Positions 1 through 7,777 of a stretch of DNA of 43,627 nucleotides are shown piece after piece; the stretch's first letter is position 1; each line of letters opens with the position of its first letter. Both the position numbers and the translations under genes were made by a program. The DNA comes from Flavobacteriaceae bacterium (GTDB taxonomy: Bacteria; Bacteroidota; Bacteroidia; Flavobacteriales; Flavobacteriaceae). Under the pieces are notes generated by a model that worked only from the letters and a program-made list of their open reading frames with translations, was not told the origin of the DNA and did not search any database. The DNA lies in contig JABXHX010000080.1 of NCBI GenBank assembly GCA_013373385.1, positions 1 to 43,627 on the forward strand. The letters are read 5' to 3'.

Positions 1-35
1 AAAACCATCATTAAAAATGCAAATAGAGATTTCAT
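1..35 (-). CDS. 5' end of an exported protein (partial, runs off window)
   Basis: The reverse strand reads ATG at 35 and stays open to the window edge, giving MKSLFAFLMMV. That is a lysine followed by a hydrophobic run, as at the start of a signal peptide. It is divergent from the SQR-like gene and shares the 36-236 intergenic region. Only 11 codons are visible, so the function is unknown and the call rests on the signal-like N-terminus. Confidence 0.45.
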   Translation of the reverse strand, partial: MKSLFAFLMMV

Positions 36-143
36 AATAACTATGTTAAAAAATTAATACTGTAGGCAATGCCATAAAAATAAAACTTTCAAAACAATTT
101 ATTCGAATTTATTTTTAGAATTACTGCAAATAATTCTTAATAA

Positions 144-159
144 TGTAACCTATGTTACA
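144..159. promoter_or_regulatory. 16-bp perfect palindrome, Crp/Fnr-type operator candidate
   Basis: TGTAAC-CTAT-GTTACA is a perfect inverted repeat with a 4-bp centre, the half-site spacing typical of Fnr-like members of the Crp/Fnr family. It lies about 50 bp upstream of the -7 element of the sulfur operon and could also serve the divergent gene. The regulator is not in the window. Confidence 0.5.
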
Positions 160-171
160 GATAGCCTTCTG

Positions 172-187
172 TATGATATATATCATA
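172..187. promoter_or_regulatory. Second palindrome with an Fnr-like core
   Basis: TATGATATATATCATA is a perfect 16-bp palindrome containing TGAT-N4-ATCA, the core of the Fnr consensus. Its centre is 28 bp from the centre of the palindrome at 144-159. It abuts the expected -33 region of the promoter at 209-216, a position compatible with activation. AT-rich palindromes can arise by chance, so confidence is moderate. Confidence 0.4.
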
Positions 188-208
188 ATTTTAAGATATG
201 AGCTTTCC

Positions 209-216
209 TAACTTTG
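209..216 (+). promoter_or_regulatory. Bacteroidota -7 element (TAACTTTG) for the sulfur operon
   Basis: This is an exact match to TAnnTTTG, 20 bp before the ATG at 237. The predicted transcript start is near 222. No clear TTG -33 element is seen upstream, which fits a promoter that needs an activator at the adjacent palindrome. Confidence 0.5.
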
Positions 217-236
217 AACTATAAAATTTAGGTATT

Positions 237-1472
237 ATGAAAAATTTAGTCATATTAGGAGCAGGAACCGCAGGTACAATGATGGCAAATCATCTTGTAA
301 AAAAACTCCCTAGAAAAGAGTGGAACATTACCATTGTAGATCAATATAAAACACATTATTATCAACCTGGATTTCTATTTCTTCCTTTTGATATTTACAC
401 CACCAAGCAAGTCAAAAAAAATGGGAAAAAGTTTATTCCGAAAGAGGTTAACTACATTCAAAAAAAGATTGAATTTATCATTGCAGATAAAAATACTGTA
501 ACACTAGAAGATACTACAACACTGAATTATGATATTTTAATTGTAGCCACAGGTACTAAAATTGCTCCAGAAGAAATTGAAGGAATGAATGGGCAAATGT
601 GGCAAAAAAACATCTTTGACTTTTACACTTACGAAGGCGCCAAAGCTTTACGAAATAAACTAAGAAAATGGCAAGGTGGTAAATTGGTTGTGCACATATC
701 AGAAATGCCTATTAAATGCCCTGTTGCTCCTTTAGAATTTGCTTTTCTAGCGGATTCTTATTTTAAAAATAAGAAAATGAGAGACAAGGTAGATATCACT
801 TTTGTGACTCCCTTAGACGGTGCTTTTACCAAACCAAAAGCTACCAAGGCATTACATTACTTACTGGAAGAAAAAAACATTAAAGAAGTAACTAACTTTA
901 ATATAGAAAGAGTTGATTACGAAAACAATAAGATTATAGATTACGCAGACACAGAAGTTTCGTATGATTTATTGGTAACCGTACCAACCAATATGGGTGA
1001 TGATTTATTAGAACGCTCAGGGTTAGGAGATGAATTGAATTTTATTCCTACAGATAAAGCAACCCTACAAACTAAAGAGAATGAAAATATTTTTGCCATT
1101 GGTGATTGTACAAATTTACCCGCTTCTAAAGCAGGTTCTGTAGCACATTTTGAAGCAGAAATTTTAACAGAGAATATTCTACGATATATAGATGGAAAAG
1201 AGTTAAAGGCTGAGTTTGATGGACATTCTAATTGCTTTATAGAAACAGGCAATGGCAAAGCTTTATTAATTGATTTTAACTATACACACGAACCCGTAGA
1301 AGGTACTTTTCCGATTCCTGGTGTAGGACCTCTAAAACTCTTAAAAGAAAACAGAATGAATCATTTTGGGAAAATGGCTTTCAGATGGATTTATTGGAAC
1401 ATGCTCATTAAAGGAACTCACATCCCTTTTGTATCTGCAACAATGAATGAAAAAGGAAAAAATTTTAATTAA
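237..1472 (+). CDS. SQR-like FAD/NAD(P)-binding oxidoreductase
   Basis: This 411-residue flavoprotein belongs to the sulfide:quinone oxidoreductase / flavocytochrome c sulfide dehydrogenase superfamily. The N-terminal dinucleotide fold shows GAGTAG (8-13), the middle has VATGT (103-107), and the C-terminal FAD site has AIGDC (287-291). Cys161 (IKCPVAP) and Cys333 (SNCFIE) sit where SQRs carry their redox cysteines. Family knowledge suggests sulfide or persulfide oxidation with electrons passed to quinone at the inner face of the membrane; the substrate is inferred. It is first in an operon with TusE/DsrC-like and DsrE2-like sulfur carriers 25 and 12 bp apart, which strongly favours a sulfur role over a generic NADH dehydrogenase. 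The operon is probably regulated through the upstream palindromes. Confidence 0.8.
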   Translation: MKNLVILGAGTAGTMMANHLVKKLPRKEWNITIVDQYKTHYYQPGFLFLPFDIYTTKQVKKNGKKFIPKEVNYIQKKIEFIIADKNTVTLEDTTTLNYDILIVATGTKIAPEEIEGMNGQMWQKNIFDFYTYEGAKALRNKLRKWQGGKLVVHISEMPIKCPVAPLEFAFLADSYFKNKKMRDKVDITFVTPLDGAFTKPKATKALHYLLEEKNIKEVTNFNIERVDYENNKIIDYADTEVSYDLLVTVPTNMGDDLLERSGLGDELNFIPTDKATLQTKENENIFAIGDCTNLPASKAGSVAHFEAEILTENILRYIDGKELKAEFDGHSNCFIETGNGKALLIDFNYTHEPVEGTFPIPGVGPLKLLKENRMNHFGKMAFRWIYWNMLIKGTHIPFVSATMNEKGKNFN

Positions 1473-1497
1473 ATAGTAACCGTAAAATTATATACTC

Positions 1498-1806
1498 ATG
1501 GAAAAAACATATTTACAATCTATTATACAGATTAATGAAGAAGGATATTTAACAGACTTTACACAATGGACCAAAGAAATTGGAATTGAAATTGCCAAAG
1601 AACAAGGAATAGAAATGACAGACAAACACTGGGAAGTGATTGATTATATTCACGACAAGTACAAAAAAGAAGAACCACTTTCTATTAGGGGCATTAAAAA
1701 AAGTGGCGTTATAAACATCAAAGAATTCTATCAACTTTTTCCTGGTGGTCCATTAAAAAAAGCAACCTTAATTGCTGGTATTCCTAAACCTAAAAGTTGT
1801 ATTTAA
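1498..1806 (+). CDS. TusE/DsrC-family sulfur carrier protein
   Basis: This 102-residue protein has the DsrC/TusE/DsvC signature near the C-terminus (LFPGGP, then AGIPKPKSCI). The penultimate Cys101 is the family's persulfide-carrying residue. The second DsrC cysteine, 11 residues upstream, is Thr90 here, so it resembles single-cysteine TusE rather than the two-cysteine DsrC that works with dissimilatory sulfite reductase. No dsrAB or tRNA-thiolation genes are adjacent. Its position between an SQR-like oxidase and a DsrE2-like protein suggests it accepts sulfane sulfur inside the cytoplasm. Family assignment is confident; the pathway is inferred. Confidence 0.85.
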   Translation: MEKTYLQSIIQINEEGYLTDFTQWTKEIGIEIAKEQGIEMTDKHWEVIDYIHDKYKKEEPLSIRGIKKSGVINIKEFYQLFPGGPLKKATLIAGIPKPKSCI

Positions 1807-1818
1807 AACCTAGAAATC

Positions 1819-2295
1819 ATGCAAAAAACTAAAGTTAAAAAAATGCTTTTTATCCTTTCTAAAGCTACCATAGAAAACGTGTATGCAGCTTTTATAATGG
1901 CAAACGGAGCAAGAATGGAAGGTATCGAATCTGAAATATTTTTTACTTTCTTCGGATTAGAAGCTATTCAGAAGAAAAAACTAGAACATTTACGCGTTGC
2001 CACCGTAGGTAACCCAGCCATGCATATACCAACCATGCTGGGTGGTTTACCAGGCATGGAAGCCTTAGCTACCAAAATGATGAAAAAAGAAATGGAAAAA
2101 TTAGATATGCCTCCTGTAAGTGAGTTCTTAGAAATTCTCGCCGATTCTGGCTGTAAATTATGGGCTTGTAAATTAGCGTTAGAAATGTTTCATTTAAAAG
2201 AAGAAGACTTGATTGACGATTTAGATGGGATACTAACTGTTGGCGATTTCTACAACAGAGCTGACCAAGAGAATACACATCTTTTATTTATCTAA
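1819..2295 (+). CDS. DsrE2-like (DsrE/DsrF/DrsH family) sulfur-transfer protein
   Basis: This 158-residue protein begins with a beta strand typical of the DsrE fold (KKMLFILSKA), followed by the Met- and Gly-rich segment seen in DsrE2 proteins (TMLGGLPGMEALATKMM, residues 72-88). A cysteine pair lies at Cys112 and Cys117 (GCKLWAC), the place where DsrE2 proteins hold mobilised sulfur. It closes the operon 12 bp after the TusE-like gene and is followed by a strong hairpin terminator. Likely role: passing persulfide sulfur to or from the TusE-like partner. DsrE2 is often accompanied by TusA and rhodanese; neither is present here. Confidence 0.8.
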   Translation: MQKTKVKKMLFILSKATIENVYAAFIMANGARMEGIESEIFFTFFGLEAIQKKKLEHLRVATVGNPAMHIPTMLGGLPGMEALATKMMKKEMEKLDMPPVSEFLEILADSGCKLWACKLALEMFHLKEEDLIDDLDGILTVGDFYNRADQENTHLLFI

Positions 2296-2311
2296 AAAGA
2301 GTTTCAAAAAA

Positions 2312-2343
2312 CAAAAAGCCGAAACAAATGTTTCGGCTTTTTG
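2312..2343. terminator. Bidirectional intrinsic terminator
   Basis: A perfect stem pairs 2313-2326 with 2329-2342 (AAAAAGCCGAAACA and complement) around an AA loop, extended by one more pair. A/T tracts on both sides let it end the sulfur operon on the plus strand and gap on the minus strand. Confidence 0.9.
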
Positions 2344-2357
2344 CATATCATATCCTA

Positions 2358-3800
2358 CTAATAGTATGTGTATCTTCTTACTTTAGCAATGTGCTTTGCC
2401 AAACGAATTACTTGGTGAGAATAACCATATTCATTATCATACCAAACATAAATTACAATACTATCTTTGTCGGTAATTGTAGCTTTACTATCAAAAATTG
2501 ATGGAGCAGAAGAACCAACAATATCAGACGATACCAATTCGTTATCTAACGAATATTTAATCTGTTCAACTAAATCTCCTTCTAAGGCATACTTCTTCAT
2601 AATAGCATTTACAGATTCTACAGTAACATCAGAATGCAATTGTAAACTCAAAATTGCCAAAGAACCATTAGGTACTGGTACACGAATAGCATTAGAGGTT
2701 AATTTACCTGCCAATGCTGGCAATGCTTTTGCAACTGCCTGACCTGCCCCTGTTTCTGTGATTACCATATTCAACGCTGCTGCTCTACCTCTACGGTATT
2801 TTTTATGCATATTATCTACTAAATTTTGGTCATTGGTATATGCGTGAATAGTTTCTAAATGCCCTTTTTTAATTCCAAAAGTATCTTCTAACACCTTTAA
2901 AACTGGTGTAATGGCATTTGTTGTACAAGATGCTGCTGAAAAAATATCAACTTTATCAGGGTCATTTTCTAAATGATTCACCCCATGAACAATATTTGGA
3001 ACACCTTTACCAGGAGCAGTTAACAATACTTTACTAGCTCCTTTAGCTACTAAATGTCTACTTAATGCTTCTTTATCTCTAAAGGCACCTGTATTGTCAA
3101 TAATTAATGCATCATTAATTCCGTATGCTGTATAGTCAATATCTTCTGGTTGATTTGCAGAAATCATATAAACCGTTGTACCATTTATAATCAATGCTTT
3201 ATTTTCTACATCAACTTGTACGGTACCTAAAAAATCACCATGTACAGAGTCTATGCTTAACAATGATGCTCTTTTTTCTAATACTGTTTGGTTGATTTCT
3301 CCACGAGTAACTACAGCTCTTAAACGTAGCTGAGAACCTTTACCCATTTTATTCATTAGCTCACGTGCTAAAAGTCTACCAATTCTACCAAAACCGTATA
3401 AAACCACGTCTTTTGGTTTGATATCATTTACCGCTTCTGCATCTTTTAGTTTGTTTTTTACAAACTCAATTTTATTAGCGCAAGAATCTTCAGTTAACAA
3501 GCATTCATAAGCCAATTTACCAATATCTAGTTTAGATGATGGCAGCTCAATTTCTTTAATTGCTTTTGCTATTTCTAAGGCATCAAAAATTGTAATAGGT
3601 TTTGCAACAAACTCTTTTGCGTAGTTCATTAAATTTAAAACTTCGCTAGCTCGTTTATCTACCAATTGATTTCTAAAAAGAACCAACTCTATAGATTTAT
3701 CGTACCATAAATTATTTACAATATTAATAAACTCTACTGTAGCTCTTCTTGTTTGAGTCTGTGAGTTTATTTCAGTTTCATAGTTACTCGTTGTTGACAT
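2358..3800 (-). CDS. gap: Glyceraldehyde-3-phosphate dehydrogenase, long N-terminal form
   Basis: This 480-residue enzyme of glycolysis/gluconeogenesis oxidises glyceraldehyde-3-phosphate to 1,3-bisphosphoglycerate. The Rossmann motif GFGRIGR starts near residue 136, and the catalytic cysteine is Cys292 in SAASCTTNAITP. The C-terminal WYDNEYGYS is conserved. About 130 residues precede the core, making it longer than the usual 330-340; this extended form is common in Bacteroidota. After the second Rossmann strand the sequence is VVTRGE rather than the usual IND found in NAD-specific enzymes, so cofactor use may differ (inference). It is a single gene with its own promoter at 3836-3843 and a shared terminator downstream. 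Confidence 0.93.
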   Translation of the reverse strand: MSTTSNYETEINSQTQTRRATVEFINIVNNLWYDKSIELVLFRNQLVDKRASEVLNLMNYAKEFVAKPITIFDALEIAKAIKEIELPSSKLDIGKLAYECLLTEDSCANKIEFVKNKLKDAEAVNDIKPKDVVLYGFGRIGRLLARELMNKMGKGSQLRLRAVVTRGEINQTVLEKRASLLSIDSVHGDFLGTVQVDVENKALIINGTTVYMISANQPEDIDYTAYGINDALIIDNTGAFRDKEALSRHLVAKGASKVLLTAPGKGVPNIVHGVNHLENDPDKVDIFSAASCTTNAITPVLKVLEDTFGIKKGHLETIHAYTNDQNLVDNMHKKYRRGRAAALNMVITETGAGQAVAKALPALAGKLTSNAIRVPVPNGSLAILSLQLHSDVTVESVNAIMKKYALEGDLVEQIKYSLDNELVSSDIVGSSAPSIFDSKATITDKDSIVIYVWYDNEYGYSHQVIRLAKHIAKVRRYTYY

Positions 3801-3835
3801 AGTTGTGTGTTATATCGTTTGTTTAAAATTTTCTG

Positions 3836-3843
3836 CAAAAGTA
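3836..3843 (-). promoter_or_regulatory. -7 element for gap (TACTTTTG on minus strand)
   Basis: CAAAAGTA on the plus strand reads TACTTTTG on the minus strand, an exact TAnnTTTG match. It lies 36 bp upstream of the gap ATG at 3800. Confidence 0.5.
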
Positions 3844-3878
3844 GTGATTTCAATCGATTTCGTAACTATTTTTTAACT

Positions 3879-3918
3879 AAAAAGTCCTGTCTTTAAATTC
3901 TTAAAAAACAGGACTTTT
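3879..3918 (-). terminator. Intrinsic terminator of the HtrA gene
   Basis: AAAAGTCCTG (3880-3889) pairs with CAGGACTTTT (3909-3918) around a 19-nt loop. It starts 20 bp past the HtrA stop, and a run of U would follow on the minus strand. Confidence 0.75.
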
Positions 3919-3938
3919 CTTACTTAATAAACTAACAA

Positions 3939-5318
3939 CTATCTGATATAATACTTTACCCTTTCTCCATCTAAGTTTAACATTTCTATAGTGACAGAAT
4001 ATCTTTTCTTAGAATCTAAAAATTTTGCAACTTGAGAAGCATTTGTAACTTTTTTATTATTAATTTTTGTAATTACAAAACCTTTGATACTAGAGCCGTT
4101 ATTTCTACCAGAAAAATCTTCTGTAATTCTTACTCCATAAGAAATACCGAGCTCTTTCATTTCTTTCTTAGTAAGATCTCTTAACTCTAAACTATAATTA
4201 GCAGACCTGTACTTTTCTTTCTTAGAAAGCTTTACTTTTTTATTGATTAAATCTCCAGCCCTATCTACAGTTACTTCTACGTACTCACCTGGTCTTTTTG
4301 CTTTTAACTGTCCAGATAAATCAGAAAATTTAGCAATTTTCACATTGTTTATTTTTTTAATGATATCACCATCTTTTAAACCAGCTTTTCTAGCTCCACT
4401 ATTATTAGGCAAGCCACCAATTTTAACACCTTCTTCTGTATACGTTCTATCAACAATAATTCCTAATACAGATTCTTGCACCCTACCGTATTGCATTAAA
4501 TCTTCAATAACTTTTTTAGCAATGTTTGATGGCACTGCAAATGAATACCCAACAAACGAACCAGTTCTAGAAGAGATTGCTGTATTAATTCCTACCAACT
4601 CACCTCGGGTATTTACCAATGCACCTCCGCTATTCCCTGGATTTACAGCGGCATCTGTCTGAATAAAAGAATCTATAATATTTCCATTTCCTTGTAAGTC
4701 TCTTCCTTTTGCACTTACAATTCCTGCAGTTACTGTTGATGTTAAGTTGTATGGATTTCCAACGGCCAAGACCCATTCTCCAATTTTTACAGCATCAGAG
4801 TTTGCAAACGGAACATAAGGTAATTTTTCATTTGCATCAATTTTAAGCAACGCAATATCATTTTCTGGGTCAGTACCAATTAACTCCGCTTTGTACTTTT
4901 TTTGATTGTTTAAGGTAACTTCTAAATCAGAAGCGCCATCAATTACATGATTGTTTGTAACAATAAATCCGTCAGCAGAAATAATTACTCCGCTACCTGT
5001 ACCAACTTGTTCGTACTTTCTTGTTCCACTACCTCTTCCATAAAACAACTCAGCCCAAGGATCTGTTTGAGTTTTTATAGCTGTATTTTTTACATGTACT
5101 ACCGAGTGTACCGTTTTTTCTGCGGCAACTGTAAAATCTATAGACGATTCTACTGCTGACATCTTAGCTGTTGAGAAATTTGTGTTTACTGTTTTGTACG
5201 ATGGTTCTACCGTACGCTCTACTACCAATTGCGGCTTTTCTAAAAAGAGTTTATAGCTTCCAAGAGCTATCAAACCACCAAAAACTGCCACAACTACTAA
5301 ACTCGCTATTTTTTTCAT
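3939..5318 (-). CDS. htrA: HtrA/Deg-family periplasmic serine protease
   Basis: This is a 459-residue envelope quality-control protease. An N-terminal hydrophobic segment (residues 5-20) is a signal or membrane anchor. The chymotrypsin-like domain has the full triad: His124 (TNNHVIDG), Asp154 (ENDIALLK) and Ser230 (NPGNSGGAL). Two C-terminal PDZ domains follow at roughly 275-370 and 375-459. The length and domain order match DegP/DegQ. It is monocistronic, with a -7 element at 5343-5350 and a terminator at 3879-3918. Whether it acts mainly as protease or chaperone cannot be told from sequence. Confidence 0.93.
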   Translation of the reverse strand: MKKIASLVVVAVFGGLIALGSYKLFLEKPQLVVERTVEPSYKTVNTNFSTAKMSAVESSIDFTVAAEKTVHSVVHVKNTAIKTQTDPWAELFYGRGSGTRKYEQVGTGSGVIISADGFIVTNNHVIDGASDLEVTLNNQKKYKAELIGTDPENDIALLKIDANEKLPYVPFANSDAVKIGEWVLAVGNPYNLTSTVTAGIVSAKGRDLQGNGNIIDSFIQTDAAVNPGNSGGALVNTRGELVGINTAISSRTGSFVGYSFAVPSNIAKKVIEDLMQYGRVQESVLGIIVDRTYTEEGVKIGGLPNNSGARKAGLKDGDIIKKINNVKIAKFSDLSGQLKAKRPGEYVEVTVDRAGDLINKKVKLSKKEKYRSANYSLELRDLTKKEMKELGISYGVRITEDFSGRNNGSSIKGFVITKINNKKVTNASQVAKFLDSKKRYSVTIEMLNLDGERVKYYIR

Positions 5319-5342
5319 CTTTTTTTATTTTTTTGAACTATT

Positions 5343-5350
5343 CAAATATA
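5343..5350 (-). promoter_or_regulatory. -7 element for htrA (TATATTTG on minus strand)
   Basis: CAAATATA on the plus strand is an exact TAnnTTTG match on the minus strand, 25 bp upstream of the htrA ATG. The predicted leader is about 20 nt. Confidence 0.5.
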
Positions 5351-5439
5351 CAATTTTAACATTTTAACAAAATCTGTTTTAACTCCTTTTAACGATTTTT
5401 AACCATGATTTAACACCCTGTTTTCAGTATATAAATTAG

Positions 5440-5447
5440 TATCTTTG
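5440..5447 (+). promoter_or_regulatory. -7 element for dapF (TATCTTTG)
   Basis: This is an exact TAnnTTTG match ending only 8 bp before the dapF ATG at 5456, so the transcript would start within a few bases of the start codon. It drives the dapF-GNAT-mltG-DUF2279 operon. Confidence 0.6.
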
Positions 5448-5455
5448 CTTCTAAG

Positions 5456-6226
5456 ATGGAGATACCTTTTTTTAAATATCAAGGAACTGGAAACGATTTT
5501 GTGATGATAGACAACAGAGCAAATATCTTTCCAAAAGAAAAAACTGACAAAATTGCAAGCATTTGTGACAGGCATTTTGGTGTTGGGGCTGACGGAATTA
5601 TTTTAGTTGAAAATGATGTAACTTATGATTTTAAAATGACCTACTTTAATGCAGATGGTAGCGAAACTTTTTGTGGTAATGGTGGCAGATGTGCTGTTGC
5701 TTTTGCTAAGTTTTTAAATATTATTGATAGTACAACCCACTTTATTGCTTCGGATGGTCCACATTATGCCGAAATAAAAAACGATACAGTGTCATTACAA
5801 ATGATTGATGTCGATGAAATAAAAATTTCTAAGAATACTGCTTTTGTTTATACAGGTACACAACATCATGTTAAAATGGTAGATAATTTAGAAAATTATC
5901 CTGTATTTGAACATGGTAAAAAAATTAGATACAGTTATAAATCTCCAGGTGCCAACGTAAATTTTGTACAGCAGCTTAACGAAGATACTTTTAGAGTTAG
6001 AACCTACGAAAAAGGAGTAGAAAATGAAACACTTGCTTGTGGCACAGGTGTTACCGCAGTTGCTATTGCCATGCACAAAACAGGAAAAACAAATTCAAAT
6101 GCTATTATCTTACCTGTTGAAGGGGGACAATTAGAAGTTTCTTTTGATGTTAACAATAATGTTTACACAAATGTATTCTTAAAAGGTCCTGCCACTTTTG
6201 TTTTTAAAGGAATTATAGATTGCTAA
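5456..6226 (+). CDS. dapF: Diaminopimelate epimerase
   Basis: This 256-residue enzyme interconverts LL- and meso-diaminopimelate for lysine and peptidoglycan synthesis in the cytoplasm. Family motifs are present: GTGNDFVMIDNR at the N-terminus, GADGIILVE, NADGS followed by CGNGGRC with the first catalytic cysteine, and ACGTGVTAVA with the second. Length is slightly short of the usual 270-280 but complete. It heads an operon with overlapping downstream genes, and the promoter lies so close that the mRNA is nearly leaderless. Confidence 0.96.
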   Translation: MEIPFFKYQGTGNDFVMIDNRANIFPKEKTDKIASICDRHFGVGADGIILVENDVTYDFKMTYFNADGSETFCGNGGRCAVAFAKFLNIIDSTTHFIASDGPHYAEIKNDTVSLQMIDVDEIKISKNTAFVYTGTQHHVKMVDNLENYPVFEHGKKIRYSYKSPGANVNFVQQLNEDTFRVRTYEKGVENETLACGTGVTAVAIAMHKTGKTNSNAIILPVEGGQLEVSFDVNNNVYTNVFLKGPATFVFKGIIDC

Positions 6227-6750
6227 TGAAAACTTTACAAGGAAATACAATTCTACTTAGAGCGCTAGAGCCAGAAGATTTAGAATTTCTGTTTGAAACA
6301 GAAAACAATGAAGCTTTTTGGGAAGTAAGTTCTACCCAAGTACCGTTCTCAAAATTTTTATTAAAAAACTATTTAGAAAATGCGCATATAGATATTTTTG
6401 AGGCTAAACAATTACGATTAATCATTCAAGAAAACTTAAATAACAAAGCTGTTGGAACGATAGATTTGTTTGACTTTAATCCACAACACCAAAGAGCTGG
6501 TGTTGGAATTCTAATCCATGAGAAATATCAAAAAAACGGATTTGCATCAGAAGCCTTACAGCTGTTAATCACATATTGTTTTACACATTTAAACTTACAT
6601 CAGCTATATGCTAATATTACATCAGATAATTCTAAAAGTATAGCTTTATTTCAAAAACATCAATTTAAAAAAATTGGGTTAAAAAAAGATTGGATTTATT
6701 ACAACGGGAACTTTAAAGATGAAATTTTATTTCAATTAATCAATGGATAA
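6226..6750 (+). CDS. GNAT acetyltransferase, RimJ/RimL type
   Basis: This is a 174-residue GNAT-fold protein. It begins KTLQGNTILLRALEPEDLE, as in RimJ/RimL-like enzymes, and ends with the typical segment NSKSIALFQKHQFKKIG near the C-terminus. The ATG at 6226 is chosen over an in-frame TTG at 6220 because it overlaps the dapF stop as TAATG, implying translational coupling. It overlaps mltG by 8 bp. The substrate is unknown; the operon position between dapF and mltG is a hint only. Confidence 0.85.
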   Translation: MKTLQGNTILLRALEPEDLEFLFETENNEAFWEVSSTQVPFSKFLLKNYLENAHIDIFEAKQLRLIIQENLNNKAVGTIDLFDFNPQHQRAGVGILIHEKYQKNGFASEALQLLITYCFTHLNLHQLYANITSDNSKSIALFQKHQFKKIGLKKDWIYYNGNFKDEILFQLING

Positions 6751-7777
6751 AAAAAAGTTAATCATATTAATCACTAGCTTATTGGTGCTAATTTTTGGAG
6801 TATTTGCTTTTAACACCTATACTAAAATCTACAAGCCAAACACCATTAAAAATGGTTTTATCTACATTAAAACCAACAGTACATTAAAAGATGTTGAAAA
6901 TGAAATAAGACCTTTTCTTAAACGTGTAAAACCTTTTATTTGGGTAGCAGAAAAGAAAAAGTACAACAAAGCTATAAAACCTGGTAAATACAAAATTACC
7001 AAAGGCTTGTCTAATAATGAGGTAATTAATTACTTGCGTAGCGGGCAGCAAACACCTACCATTGTTACTTTTAACAACCAACACCGTTTAGAAGATTTAG
7101 CCGGAAGAATTGCCCTACAAATAGAAGCAGATTCTCTTTCTATATTAACAGCAATGAAAGACCCTTCTTTTTTAAAACAACAGGAGTTTACCCAAAAGTC
7201 TGCACTAGGCATGTACATACCAAATAGCTATGAATTTTATTGGAACACTAACGCTACTCAATTTAGAGCACGTATGCTAAAAGAATACCATAAATTTTGG
7301 AATGGTAAAAGAGATAGCTTGGTGAAAAAATTAAATCTTAGCAGAACAGCAATAATGGCATTAGCATCTATTGTACAAAAAGAAACTGCCAAAATTTCTG
7401 AGAGACCCGTAGTTGCGGGTTTATATCTTAATAGGATTAAAAGAGGCATTCCGCTACAAGCAGACCCTACAATTATTTACGCTTTAAAAGAAAAACACGG
7501 ACAAGATTTTGAAGTAAAAAGAGTGCTTAATAAAGACTTAACCATTGATTCTCCTTACAATACTTATAAATATAGAGGCATTCCACCTTCTTTAATTGCC
7601 ATGCCAGATATTTCATCTATAGATGCGGTTTTACAAGCAAAAAAACACAACTATATTTATATGTGTGCAGACGTAGACAAACCTGGATATCATGCCTTTG
7701 CAACCTCATTAAGGCAACACAACAAAAATGCTAGAAAATATCAACGTTGGATAAGTAACCAAGGAATACATAGGTAG
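6743..7777 (+). CDS. mltG: Endolytic transglycosylase MltG
   Basis: This 344-residue inner-membrane enzyme cleaves nascent glycan strands and sets their length. One transmembrane segment (residues 6-24) is followed by a LysM-like region and the catalytic YceG domain. The catalytic glutamate lies in SIVQKETAKISERPVVAG, and the conserved LQADPTIIYAL and IDSPYNTYKYRGIPPSLIA segments are present. Its start overlaps the GNAT gene by 8 bp, and the next gene begins immediately after its stop. Family length and motifs are normal. Confidence 0.95.
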   Translation: MDKKKLIILITSLLVLIFGVFAFNTYTKIYKPNTIKNGFIYIKTNSTLKDVENEIRPFLKRVKPFIWVAEKKKYNKAIKPGKYKITKGLSNNEVINYLRSGQQTPTIVTFNNQHRLEDLAGRIALQIEADSLSILTAMKDPSFLKQQEFTQKSALGMYIPNSYEFYWNTNATQFRARMLKEYHKFWNGKRDSLVKKLNLSRTAIMALASIVQKETAKISERPVVAGLYLNRIKRGIPLQADPTIIYALKEKHGQDFEVKRVLNKDLTIDSPYNTYKYRGIPPSLIAMPDISSIDAVLQAKKHNYIYMCADVDKPGYHAFATSLRQHNKNARKYQRWISNQGIHR

